From NCBI RefSeq assembly GCF_014216315.1, contig NZ_CP045702.1, positions 2,046,001 to 2,110,000 on the forward strand: a stretch of DNA of 64,000 nt, in the 5' to 3' direction. The notes under the pieces are model-generated. The model was not told the DNA's origin, did no database searches, and saw nothing but the letters and a program-made list of their open reading frames with translations. The stretch's first letter is position 1, and each line of letters begins with the position of its first letter. Shown here in pieces: positions 16,875 through 25,391 of this stretch. Source of the stretch: Streptomyces finlayi. GTDB taxonomy: Bacteria > Actinomycetota > Actinomycetes > Streptomycetales > Streptomycetaceae. The position numbers and the translations under genes were made by a program.

Positions 16875-19049
16875 TCAGGCCGTCGCCGGCCCCGACACCG
16901 CACGCCCCGTGGGCCGGTGCTCCAGCTCGGGAACCCCTGCCGCACCACCCACCGCGCCCGCGCCCGCCGCCGCGGCCCTGGCCGCCGCCTCCAGCTCCGC
17001 CGGACGCCGCCAGCCGTGCTCGCCGCGCGCCCGCAGCCAGGCCGTCGTCTCCTGCGGCGGCATCGCGGCCGCCACCAGCCAGCCCTGCACCGCGTCGCAG
17101 TGCAGATCCCGCAGCCGCTCCCAGGTCTCGTCGTCCTCGACGCCCTCCGCCACGACCAGCAGGCCGAGCGAGTGGGCCAGGTCGATGGTGCAGCGGACGA
17201 TCTCCGCGTCCTCGTGGTCGACGGCCAGCCGGGCGACGAACGAACGGTCGATCTTCAGCTCGCTGACCGGCAGCTTCCGCAGATGGACCAGCGAGGAGTA
17301 GCCGGTGCCGAAGTCGTCCAGGGACATCTTCACACCGTGTCCGGTCAGCCCGGCGAGGGTGTCGGCGGCGCGCTGCGGGTCCTCCAGGAGCACATGCTCC
17401 GTTATCTCCAGCTGGAGGGCTCCGGCCGGGACGCCGTGCCGCGCCAGGCGGGCCGCGACGCTGCCGGCGAAACCGGGAGTGTGGACATCGCGCGGGGAGA
17501 CGTTGACCGCGACCGGGACGCACAGTCCCTGGGCCCGCCAGCGGGCGACCTGGGCCAGCGCCGTCTCCAGGACGTATTCGGTGAGGTGCGGCATCAGGCC
17601 GGACGACTCGGCGATGGCGATGAACTCGTCCGGAGGGACCCGCCCGCGCTCCGGGTGCACCCAGCGGACCAGGGCCTCCAGTCCGGCGACCTGGCCGTCG
17701 AAGCGCACCTTCGGCTGGTAGTGCAGCTCGACCTCGCCCGCGTCCAGGGCGCGGCGCAGGTCGCCGAGCAGGCCAAGCCGGTCCGGGGTGTTGCTGTCGC
17801 GCTTGGACTCGTACACCTCGACGCCCGTGCGGTCCCGCTTGGCCTGGTACATCGCCACGTCCGCGCGCCTGAGCAGCCCTTCGGCGTCCAGCGCGTGATC
17901 CGGGTAGACGGCGACCCCCGCGCTCGCCTCCAGCACCAGCGTGAGGCCGTCGAGGCCGAGCGGCGACGACAGCTCCGCGACCAGGTGACGGGCGACCCGC
18001 TGGGCGCTCGTCGTGGAGTCCGCGGCGGGCAGCAGTACGGCGAACTCGTCGCCGCCCAGTCGCGCGACCTCGGCGCCGCGCGGCAGGGCCAGCCTCAGCC
18101 GGTCCGCTATCTGCAGGAGCAGCCGGTCCCCGGCCAGGTGGCCGAGGGTGTCGTTGACGGCCCGGAACCGGTCGAGGTCGATGAGGACGAGTGCCGCCCT
18201 GGAGCCGATGCTCTCGGCCTCCTCCAGCGCCGTCCAGGTCCTTTCGAGGAGCCACTGGCGGTTGGGCAGCCCGGTCAGCGGGTCCCGCAGCTGCTCCTCG
18301 GCCCGTGCGCGGGCGATCCAGAGCGTGGAGTCGAGGGCGATCAGCGGAACCGCGAAGAGCGGCAGCAGGACGGGCATGGCCACGGCGACCACGCAGATCA
18401 GCGGGGCGATCCCGAGCAGAGCGACCGCCACGAGCCCCTGGCGCAGCAGCGCCGTACGGGCGATCGTCGGCAGCCCGCCGCCCTGTGGGGCCCTGGCATA
18501 CCACAGCAGGACCCGGGTGACGAGGAGATAGGTGGAGGCGGCGAGCAGAACTTCCGGCAGGGCGTCGATGCCCCAGTCGAGTGGCCGCCAGGGCTGTTCG
18601 ACGGTCGGCACCTCGCCTAAGGCGGCGAGCACGAGCGCCGCGGCGCCGATGCCCAGGATGTCGACGGCGCCGTGGAGCATCCCCTGCCACCAGCGGTGGC
18701 GGCGGGCCGCCCCGACGAGCACCACGACGACCAGGCTGACCAGTCCGGCGGGCACCCAGCCGTAGACGAGCAGCACGGCCAGCGTGAGCGCGGCCCCTGA
18801 ACCGGTGCCGCCCCACCAGCGGTCGCGTCCGAGCGCGACCAGATGGCCGACGATGACTCCGGTGAGCAGGGCGAGCGACCAGCCCGCGGCGCCGTCGGGG
18901 AAGAGGGCGTGTTCGTCTTGCACCGTTCGGTACAGCCCGGTCGCGAGCTGAATGGTCGCGATCGCCACAATGACGGCTCCCACCCGGGGAGTGAGGCCGA
19001 CGAAACCTTGCAGCCGCGACACCGGTGAGGCGCTCTCGGTCGGTTTCAT
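16875..19049 (-). CDS. rmdB: RmdB-type membrane GGDEF-EAL protein (c-di-GMP phosphodiesterase)
   Basis: A protein of 724 residues. About seven N-terminal membrane helices (to about residue 250) precede a GGDEF domain (RLGGDEFAVLL near 333) and a complete EAL domain (GLEALVRW near 459, LDDFGTGYSSL near 579, ELKIDRSFV). Both catalytic signatures are intact, unlike the other GGDEF-EAL protein in this window. The position beside ligA and gatC matches S. coelicolor SCO5495 (RmdB), known from the literature as a c-di-GMP phosphodiesterase required for normal aerial development; that assignment is from memory. The ATG at 19049 follows GAGAGGGACGGA. Confidence 0.9.
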   Translation of the reverse strand: MKPTESASPVSRLQGFVGLTPRVGAVIVAIATIQLATGLYRTVQDEHALFPDGAAGWSLALLTGVIVGHLVALGRDRWWGGTGSGAALTLAVLLVYGWVPAGLVSLVVVVLVGAARRHRWWQGMLHGAVDILGIGAAALVLAALGEVPTVEQPWRPLDWGIDALPEVLLAASTYLLVTRVLLWYARAPQGGGLPTIARTALLRQGLVAVALLGIAPLICVVAVAMPVLLPLFAVPLIALDSTLWIARARAEEQLRDPLTGLPNRQWLLERTWTALEEAESIGSRAALVLIDLDRFRAVNDTLGHLAGDRLLLQIADRLRLALPRGAEVARLGGDEFAVLLPAADSTTSAQRVARHLVAELSSPLGLDGLTLVLEASAGVAVYPDHALDAEGLLRRADVAMYQAKRDRTGVEVYESKRDSNTPDRLGLLGDLRRALDAGEVELHYQPKVRFDGQVAGLEALVRWVHPERGRVPPDEFIAIAESSGLMPHLTEYVLETALAQVARWRAQGLCVPVAVNVSPRDVHTPGFAGSVAARLARHGVPAGALQLEITEHVLLEDPQRAADTLAGLTGHGVKMSLDDFGTGYSSLVHLRKLPVSELKIDRSFVARLAVDHEDAEIVRCTIDLAHSLGLLVVAEGVEDDETWERLRDLHCDAVQGWLVAAAMPPQETTAWLRARGEHGWRRPAELEAAARAAAAGAGAVGGAAGVPELEHRPTGRAVSGPATA

Positions 19050-19410
19050 TCCGTCCCTCTCACAGCCGGCAGTGCAGATGTCACACCATGGCCGCCGCTG
19101 TCATGCCGCTACGACCCATTTCCCACCACGCAGCCGTGCACGGCAGGTGCACGTTCAACAGTAGGCCGCCAAAGCCCCTCACGGGCAGCGCTCTACCGCT
19201 CTTGCCCGACTGCGAACCGGCGGTCCGTCAGCTTCCGATATGCGCCGAACGGGTGACATCAGCCGCCGTGCCGGACCACGCGCGCTCTCTTGTCCGCCTT
19301 CTTCCCCTCTCCCCCTGGCGCCACTCCCTGACGGCATGTCGATGGCATATCGATCGGCGCCGGAATCCGATCGGATAACCGATCGGATCGGTCGGATGTT
19401 CGCCCCGCGG
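19050..19410. other. Intergenic region with a GATCGG repeat cluster
   Basis: These 361 bp carry no credible gene. They hold the rmdB promoter region and the ligA 3' flank. Near the ligA end, GATCGG occurs four times (19352, 19369, 19381, 19386), including the self-complementary CCGATCGG twice four bases apart, so the segment 19368-19391 can form alternative hairpins. It could be part of a ligA terminator or a protein-binding site; the repeats are seen, a function is not shown. Confidence 0.5.
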
Positions 19411-21603
19411 TCATCCCTCGGCCGGAACCGCCGCCTCGCGCGCGGCGTCCGGGCCCTCGTCGAGCAGGACGGCGAAGCCGCCCTCGTCGAGCACGGGAAC
19501 CTTCAGCTGCATCGCCTTGTCGTACTTCGAGCCCGGGTTGTCGCCCACCACCACGAAGGAGGTCTTCTTCGAAACGGATCCGGTGACCTTCGCCCCACGG
19601 CTCTGGAGTGCCTCCTTCGCACCGTCCCTGGTATGGGAGGCCAGCGTGCCGGTGACGACGACGGTGAGCCCTTCCAGCGGGCGGGGCCCCTCGTCCTCCC
19701 CTGCGCCCTCGTCCTCCATCCGGACCCCGGACTCCCGCCACTTGCGCAGGATCTCGCGGTGCCAGTCCTGCGCGAACCACTCCTTGACCGAGGCGGCGAT
19801 GATGGGGCCGACTCCGTCGGCGGCGGCCAGTTCCTCCTCGGAGGCCTCGTCGATCCGGCCGATGGAGCGGAACTGACGGGCCAGTTCCTCGGCGGCGACC
19901 GGCCCCACGTGCCGGATCGAGAGCCCGGTGAGAATGCGGGCCAGCGGCGCCGCCTTGGCCGCGGCGATCGCCTCCAGCATCGCGAGGGCGTTCTTCTTCG
20001 GCTCGCCCTGCTGGTTGGCGAAGACCGTCGCGATCTTCTCCTCGCCGGTCTTCGGGTCACGCTTGGGCAGTCCGCTGTCCTGGTCCAGGACGTAGGCCCG
20101 GATCGGCAGCAGCTGTTCGACCGTCAGGCCGAAGAGGTCACCCTCGTCCAGCAGGGGAGGCTCGGCCGGCTCCAGCGGCTTGGTCAGGGCGGCTGCCGCC
20201 ACATAGCCGAAGTGGTCGATGTCCAGGCACTTGCGGCCCGCGAGATAGGCGACGCGCTCACGCAACTGGGCCGGGCAGGAGCGCGCGTTGGGGCAGCGGA
20301 GGTCGATGTCTGCCTCCTTCATCGGACGCAGCGCGGTACCGCACTCGGGGCACTCCGACGGCATCACGAACGGCCGCTCGCCGCCGTCACGCAGATCGAC
20401 GACCGGTCCCAGAATCTCCGGGATAACGTCGCCCGCCTTGCGGAGCACCACCGTGTCACCGATGAGGACGCCCTTCGCCTTCACCACGTTCTGGTTGTGC
20501 AGGGTGGCGAACTCGACCTCGGAACCGGCCACTTCGACGGGCTCGACCTGGGCGTACGGAGTGACTCTGCCGGTGCGTCCGACGCCGACCCGGATGTTCA
20601 CCAGCTTGGTGTTGACCTCCTCCGGCGCGTACTTCCAGGCGATCGCCCAGCGCGGAGCGCGCGAGGTCGAGCCCAGCCGGCCCTGGAGCGGGATCTCGTC
20701 GAGCTTGACGACGACGCCGTCGATCTCGTGCTCCACGGAGTGCCGGTGCTCGCCGAAGTAGGCGATGAACTCCCGTACGCCGTCGATGGAATCGACGACC
20801 TTGTTGTGCCTGGCGGTGGGCAGGCCCCACTCCCGCAGCAGCTCGTACCCCTGGGACAGGCGGTCGATGTCGAAGCCCTCGCGGGCCCCGATGCCGTGCA
20901 CCACCATGTGCAGCGGGCGGGTGGCGGTGACCTTGGGTTCCTTCTGGCGCAGGGAACCCGCCGCGGCGTTGCGCGGATTGGCGAAGGGCTTGTCGCCGGC
21001 CTCGACCAGCCGGGCGTTGAGCCCCTCGAAGGCCTCCATCGGGAAGAACACCTCGCCGCGGATCTCGACCAGCTCGGGAATCCGCTCACCCTTCAGCCGG
21101 TGCGGGATCTCGGCGATCGTACGGACGTTGGGTGTGATGTCCTCGCCGGTGCGGCCGTCGCCCCGGGTGGCCGCGCGGGTGAGCCTGCCGTGCTCGTAGG
21201 TGAGGTTGACGGCGAGGCCGTCCACCTTGAGCTCGCACAGGAAGTCGTAGCCGCCGGTGCCGACGTCCTTGGCGACGCGCTCGGACCAGGCCGCAAGCTC
21301 CAGGTCGTCGAAGGCGTTGTCCAGGGAGAGCATGCGCTCGCGGTGCTCCACGGAGGTGAACTCGGTCCGGTAGGGCCCGGCGACCTTCTGGGTCGGCGAA
21401 TCCGGCGTGCGCAGCTGCGGATACCGCTCCTCCAGCGCCTCCAGCTCACGCATCAGCCGGTCGAACTCGGCGTCACTGACGACCGGCTGGTCCTTCACGT
21501 AGTACCGGAAGCGGTGTTCCTCGACCTGCTCGGCAAGGAGCGCGTGCCGCTCCTGCTCCTGTGCCGGCACCGCGATCCGCTGCGCCTGCTGTTCGCCGGC
21601 CAT
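19411..21603 (-). CDS. ligA: NAD+-dependent DNA ligase
   Basis: A protein of 730 residues with all LigA modules. The N-terminal Ia domain contains RYYVKDQPVVSDAEFDRLM, which binds NAD+. The adenylation domain carries the KxDG lysine in CELKVDGLAVNL (about 126). An OB fold, the four-cysteine zinc finger (CPECG ... CPNARSC, about 418-441), HhH repeats (RHVGPVAAEELA, AADGVGPIIAASV) and a C-terminal BRCT domain (LEGLTVVVTGTLASHTRDGA, from about 638) follow. It seals nicks in replication and repair. A short extra segment (EPLLDEGDLFGLTVEQLLPI) lies in the C-terminal half. It starts 31 bp before the MetE-like gene's stop in the same direction, so the two may be co-transcribed. Confidence 0.97.
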   Translation of the reverse strand: MAGEQQAQRIAVPAQEQERHALLAEQVEEHRFRYYVKDQPVVSDAEFDRLMRELEALEERYPQLRTPDSPTQKVAGPYRTEFTSVEHRERMLSLDNAFDDLELAAWSERVAKDVGTGGYDFLCELKVDGLAVNLTYEHGRLTRAATRGDGRTGEDITPNVRTIAEIPHRLKGERIPELVEIRGEVFFPMEAFEGLNARLVEAGDKPFANPRNAAAGSLRQKEPKVTATRPLHMVVHGIGAREGFDIDRLSQGYELLREWGLPTARHNKVVDSIDGVREFIAYFGEHRHSVEHEIDGVVVKLDEIPLQGRLGSTSRAPRWAIAWKYAPEEVNTKLVNIRVGVGRTGRVTPYAQVEPVEVAGSEVEFATLHNQNVVKAKGVLIGDTVVLRKAGDVIPEILGPVVDLRDGGERPFVMPSECPECGTALRPMKEADIDLRCPNARSCPAQLRERVAYLAGRKCLDIDHFGYVAAAALTKPLEPAEPPLLDEGDLFGLTVEQLLPIRAYVLDQDSGLPKRDPKTGEEKIATVFANQQGEPKKNALAMLEAIAAAKAAPLARILTGLSIRHVGPVAAEELARQFRSIGRIDEASEEELAAADGVGPIIAASVKEWFAQDWHREILRKWRESGVRMEDEGAGEDEGPRPLEGLTVVVTGTLASHTRDGAKEALQSRGAKVTGSVSKKTSFVVVGDNPGSKYDKAMQLKVPVLDEGGFAVLLDEGPDAAREAAVPAEG

Positions 21604-21633
21604 CGTCCTGTCCTCCCGTTGCCCCGTGCCCCG

Positions 21634-22659
21634 TTACTCCGGGTTGTCTGCGAGCGATCTCGCGGCCCGGGCGCAGTGGGCGAGCGCGGCACGCGCGTAC
21701 GCGGGCGAAGCCCCCGCGAGCCCGCACGACGGAGTGACCACCACGGACTCGGCGAGAGTCCCCGGATTCAGCCCCAGCCTGCTCCACAACGTCCTGACAC
21801 CCATGACGCTACCGCCAGGGTCCGACAATCCGTCCGAGGCGGCGTCGATGCCGGGCACCACACCGAGGAACAGCTGGGTGCCGGCCTCGACGGCTTCCCC
21901 GATCGTCTCCTCCTCCCGCTCGGTGAGCAGCGAGAAGTCGAACGAAACGGCGTCCGCGCCGGCCCGTCGCAGCAGCGCGAAGGGCACCTCGGGCGCGCAC
22001 GAGTGGACGACGGTCGGCGCCTCACCGTTCACCGCCAGCACCTCACGCAGGCCCGCCTCGACGACCTGCCGGTCCACGGCCGGGTAGGTGCGGTAGCCGC
22101 TCGCCGACCTGACCCGTCCGAGCAGCACGGTGGTCAGGGAGGGCTCGTCGAGCTGGAGCACCACCTCGGCTCCGGGCACTCGGCGGCGTACCTCGGCGAG
22201 GTGCCCGCGCAGCCCCTCGGCCAGCGAACCCGCCAGGTCGCGGCAGGCGCCCTGGTCCCCGAGCATGGCCTCGCCACCCCTCAGTTCCAGTTCCGCGGCC
22301 AGCGTCCAGGGGCCCACGGCCTGGACCTTGACCAGGCCCTCGTAACCCTGGGTGAACTCCTCAAGCGCGTCGAGGTCCTCACCGAGCCAGGAGCGGGCCC
22401 GGCGGGTGTCGCGGCCCGGCCGGTCGCTGATCCGCCAGCCGCTCGGCTCGACATGGCCGAACATCTCCACGAGCATCCCGATGGTCCGCCCGGTCATGTC
22501 GGCGCCGGGGCCGCGGGCGGGGAGTTCCGCCAGATACGGCATGCCCTGGCCGTCTGCGAAGGACCCGGTGACGGTCTTCGCCGCCTCCCGGGCGTCGCCG
22601 CCCGGCATGGACCCGATTCCGGTGGCCGGACACCCGCTGAACCTGCTCTTCTCGCTCAC
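21634..22659 (-). CDS. MetE-like cobalamin-independent methionine synthase catalytic-domain protein
   Basis: A protein of 341 residues, the size of only the C-terminal catalytic half of MetE (about 760 residues). Zinc-ligand motifs are present: His-x-Cys in VVHSCAPEVPF and a distal Cys in VTPSCGLAG. An N-terminal TGIGSMPGGDAREAA and GPWTLAAEL are typical of the short archaeal/actinobacterial MetE homologues. Such proteins may methylate homocysteine from a simpler methyl donor; the in vivo methyl donor here is unknown. It is immediately upstream of ligA. Confidence 0.85.
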   Translation of the reverse strand: MSEKSRFSGCPATGIGSMPGGDAREAAKTVTGSFADGQGMPYLAELPARGPGADMTGRTIGMLVEMFGHVEPSGWRISDRPGRDTRRARSWLGEDLDALEEFTQGYEGLVKVQAVGPWTLAAELELRGGEAMLGDQGACRDLAGSLAEGLRGHLAEVRRRVPGAEVVLQLDEPSLTTVLLGRVRSASGYRTYPAVDRQVVEAGLREVLAVNGEAPTVVHSCAPEVPFALLRRAGADAVSFDFSLLTEREEETIGEAVEAGTQLFLGVVPGIDAASDGLSDPGGSVMGVRTLWSRLGLNPGTLAESVVVTPSCGLAGASPAYARAALAHCARAARSLADNPE

Positions 22660-22776
22660 GCCGGAAGCCTACGGCCCGCGGCGGGCGGACACGGGCGGGC
22701 CCCGGCCGGTCGTCCGCGTGATCGTCGGGCCGGTGCCGGGCGGACGGGCCCGGCCGGTGGGCCGCGTGCCGTCCCG

Positions 22777-23466
22777 TCAGCGGCCCGGGCGGACCGTCAG
22801 GTCGTTGACCTCGGCGTCGCGGGGCAGGTCGATGGCCATCAGGATCGTGGTGGCCACCGAGTCGGGGTCGATCCAGCGGGAGGCGTCGTACTCCTTGCCC
22901 TCCTGCTGGTGGACCTTGGCCTGCATGGGGCCGGCCGTGCGCCCCGGGTAGACGGAGGTCACCCGTACGCCGTTCTCGTGCTCCTCGTGGCGCAGGGAGT
23001 CGGCGAGGGCCTTCAGGCCGTGCTTGCTCGCGGCGTACGGCCCCCACTCGGCGTGCGCGCTGAGCCCGGCGCCCGAGTTCACGAAGAGGACGTGGCCGCG
23101 GGCCATGCGGAGCTGAGGCAGCATGAGACGGGTGATCTCGGCGGGGGCGATCAGGTTTGCGTTGAGCTGGAAGTGCCATGCCTTGGGCGTCAGGTCGCCG
23201 ATCCGGCCGAGCTCGACGACACCCGCGACGTGCAGGAGCGAGTCGATCCGGTCCGGCATGGTCTGCTGCCCGAACGCCCAGGAGAGCCGGTCGGGGTTGC
23301 CGAGGTCACCGACGAGGGTGCGGGCCCCGGGGTGGAGTGCGGCCAGCTCCTTGGCACGGCCCGCGTCACGGGCCAGCAGCCAGAGTTCGTCACCGCGCTC
23401 GTGGAGGCGGCGGGCGACGGCGGCCCCGATGCCGGAACCGGCACCGGTGATGAGATGAGTAGGCAT
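22777..23466 (-). CDS. Short-chain dehydrogenase/reductase (SDR)
   Basis: A protein of 229 residues, a classical SDR. The NAD(P) motif ITGAGSGIGAAVA starts at residue 5, NAG is varied to HVAGVVE, and the catalytic Ser (FVNSGAGLS) and YxxxK (GPYAASKHG) are present. The substrate is unknown. The ATG at 23466 gives the usual short N-terminus; a further ATG three codons upstream (23475) is possible. The larger open frame reaching 24168 only overlaps the LOG-family gene and is not coding. Confidence 0.9.
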   Translation of the reverse strand: MPTHLITGAGSGIGAAVARRLHERGDELWLLARDAGRAKELAALHPGARTLVGDLGNPDRLSWAFGQQTMPDRIDSLLHVAGVVELGRIGDLTPKAWHFQLNANLIAPAEITRLMLPQLRMARGHVLFVNSGAGLSAHAEWGPYAASKHGLKALADSLRHEEHENGVRVTSVYPGRTAGPMQAKVHQQEGKEYDASRWIDPDSVATTILMAIDLPRDAEVNDLTVRPGR

Positions 23467-23495
23467 GCGCCCCATGATCCCACCGACCCGTCCGG

Positions 23496-24035
23496 TCACC
23501 GCACTCCGGCCGACTCCTCCAGGTAGGCGAGTGCGCCCACGCCGTCCTCCGCGAAGAAGACCAGCTCGGCGAGGGGCATCGGCAGGAAGCCCTCGGCCTC
23601 CATGCGCCGGAACTGCTCCTTCAGACCGTCGTAGAACCCCGCCACGTTCAGCAGGACGACGGGCTTGGTGTGCTTGCCGTGCTTCTTGAGCTCGAGGATC
23701 TCCGTGGCCTCGTCGAGCGTCCCGGTGCCGCCCACCATGATCACGACGGCGTCGGACTTCGCCAGGAGCAGTGCCTTGCGCTCGGCCAGATCGCCCGCGA
23801 TCACCATCTCGTCGGCGTTCGTGCGCGCCTTGGCCGCCAGGAAGTCCACCGATACGCCGACGAGCCGCCCTCCGGCCTCCTGCACCCCGTCGGCGACGAC
23901 CTTCATGAGCCCGCTCTCGGAGCCTCCCCAGACCAGGGTGTGTCCCCCCTTGCCGAGCAGTTCGGCGAACTCCCGGGCGGGCCGGGTGTAGCGGGCGTCG
24001 AGATCGGCGGCGGAGAGGAAGGCACAGATGTTCAT
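23496..24035 (-). CDS. LOG-family protein (TIGR00730-like, lysine decarboxylase-like fold)
   Basis: A protein of 179 residues of the LOG family, which includes cytokinin riboside 5'-monophosphate phosphoribohydrolases and other nucleotide 5'-monophosphate nucleosidases. The two family motifs are present in modified form: VWGGSESGLMKVVADG for GGxxGLMG, and MVGGTGTLDEATEIL for PGGxGTxxE, where the Pro is Val. The catalytic Glu after GT is kept. It lies 29 bp upstream of the SDR gene in the same direction, so co-transcription is likely. The nucleotide substrate is unknown. Confidence 0.87.
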   Translation of the reverse strand: MNICAFLSAADLDARYTRPAREFAELLGKGGHTLVWGGSESGLMKVVADGVQEAGGRLVGVSVDFLAAKARTNADEMVIAGDLAERKALLLAKSDAVVIMVGGTGTLDEATEILELKKHGKHTKPVVLLNVAGFYDGLKEQFRRMEAEGFLPMPLAELVFFAEDGVGALAYLEESAGVR

Positions 24036-24124
24036 GCGCCCACGGTACGAGCCGCCGCGGACACCTCCCGGGGGCGGGGTGCGAGGGCGGGAAGAATCCG
24101 GCCGGTTCCACCGCTGATACCTGC

Positions 24125-24472
24125 ATGACTTCCCTGCGAGGACACCGCATCACCGTCGAGCCCGGCACCGAGCACGTGCGGGTGGTACGCGACGGACAGG
24201 TGCTTGCCGAGAGCCGGCGCCCGCTCGTGCTGCGCGAGACGGGCTGCCCGGTCCGCTACTACCTGCCGCCCGAGGACGTCCGTACGGAGCTGCTGACGCC
24301 TTCGGGCTCCCGTACGCACTGCCCGTTCAAGGGGGATGCCTCCTACTGGTCGCGGCCGGGCGCCGCGGACCTGGTGTGGGCCTACCTCGACCCCAAGGAC
24401 GAAGTGGCCGCGATCAAGGACCACTTCTGTTTTTATGACACCGAGATCGTCACCGGGTCCGCCGACGGGTGA
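24125..24472 (+). CDS. DUF427 domain-containing protein
   Basis: A protein of 115 residues matching DUF427 over its whole length: ITVEPGTEHVRVVRDGQVLAESRRPLVLRETG, then PVRYYLPPEDVR, THCPFKGDASYWS and DHFCFYDTEI. These are small beta-rich proteins of unknown biochemical role, widespread in actinomycetes. It is divergent from the LOG-family gene with 89 bp between starts. No catalytic residues can be assigned. Confidence 0.9.
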   Translation: MTSLRGHRITVEPGTEHVRVVRDGQVLAESRRPLVLRETGCPVRYYLPPEDVRTELLTPSGSRTHCPFKGDASYWSRPGAADLVWAYLDPKDEVAAIKDHFCFYDTEIVTGSADG

Positions 24473-24578
24473 TCCCCGACCGGCCGTCAGCAACCTTCGC
24501 GGCGAGGGGAGCCGAGGGTTCTCAGAGACTTCTCGGCCGCAGCGATGAGTTTCTCCGCGCGCCGAAGTCCACCCCTGC

Positions 24579-25379
24579 ATGGACAGGACTCTCTCGCGCG
24601 ACGGGACCGCGATCGCGTACCGCCGCCAGGGCGACGGGCCCCCGCTGGTCCTGGTGGGCGGCGCGCTGAGCACCGCGGCGACCGACGCTCCGCTGGCTTC
24701 CCTGCTGGCGCCGTACTTCACGGTCGTCACGTACGACCGCCGGGGGCGCGGCTCCAGCGGAGACGGCGGGCGGTACGCGGTGGGGCGCGAGATCGAGGAC
24801 CTGGCGGCCCTGATCGGCGAAGTGGGCGGGGCCGCCTCCGTCTTCGGCATGCTCTCCGGCGGGGCGCTGGCCCTGGAGGCGCAGGCGGCCGGTCTGCCGG
24901 TCGGTCTCCTCGCGGTGTACGAGCCGCCGTACACGCCGGGACCCGACGGCCTGCTGCACAAGGCCCGCTGCACCGCGCGTCTGCACGGCCTGTTGTCGGC
25001 GGGCGACCGGGGCGGGGCCGTGGAACTCTTCCTGTCCCTGACAGGCGTCCATGAGGAGACGATCGGGCGGATGCGGTCCGCCCCGCTGTGGCGCGGCCTG
25101 GAGTCGGTGGCGCACACCCTCGCGTACGACGACGCCCTGCTCGGCGACGGCGCCCTGCCGGCGCAGCGGCTCGCGTCCGTCACGGCCCGCACGCTGGTGG
25201 TCTGCGGCGGTTTCAGCCCGGCTCGGGTCCGCGCGACGGCCCAGGCCCTCGCGGTCGCGGTGCCGCGAGGCCGCCACCGCACCCTGACGGGTCAGACGCG
25301 CGAGCCGGCGCCGCAGGCGATCGCCCCGGTCCTCAAGGACTTCTTCGCGCAGGAGGCGACCCTGCGCCAGGCCTCGTGA
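24579..25379 (+). CDS. Alpha/beta hydrolase
   Basis: A protein of 266 residues with the alpha/beta-hydrolase fold. It shows YRRQGDGPPLVLVGGALS, the oxyanion-side YDRRGRGSSGDGG and the nucleophile elbow VFGMLSGGALALE, where Ser sits in L-S-G-G. The elbow reads MLSGG, so the small residue usually two places before the Ser is Met. The C-terminal histidine is less clear. The substrate is unknown. It is convergent with mnmA, 12 bp apart. Confidence 0.88.
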   Translation: MDRTLSRDGTAIAYRRQGDGPPLVLVGGALSTAATDAPLASLLAPYFTVVTYDRRGRGSSGDGGRYAVGREIEDLAALIGEVGGAASVFGMLSGGALALEAQAAGLPVGLLAVYEPPYTPGPDGLLHKARCTARLHGLLSAGDRGGAVELFLSLTGVHEETIGRMRSAPLWRGLESVAHTLAYDDALLGDGALPAQRLASVTARTLVVCGGFSPARVRATAQALAVAVPRGRHRTLTGQTREPAPQAIAPVLKDFFAQEATLRQAS

Positions 25380-25391
25380 CCCGGTGCCCGG

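Noticed and set aside
19240..23526. A 1428-codon open frame on the plus strand
   Set aside because: It lies antisense to ligA, the MetE-like gene and the SDR gene, whose motifs are unmistakable. Long antisense frames are typical in high-G+C DNA.
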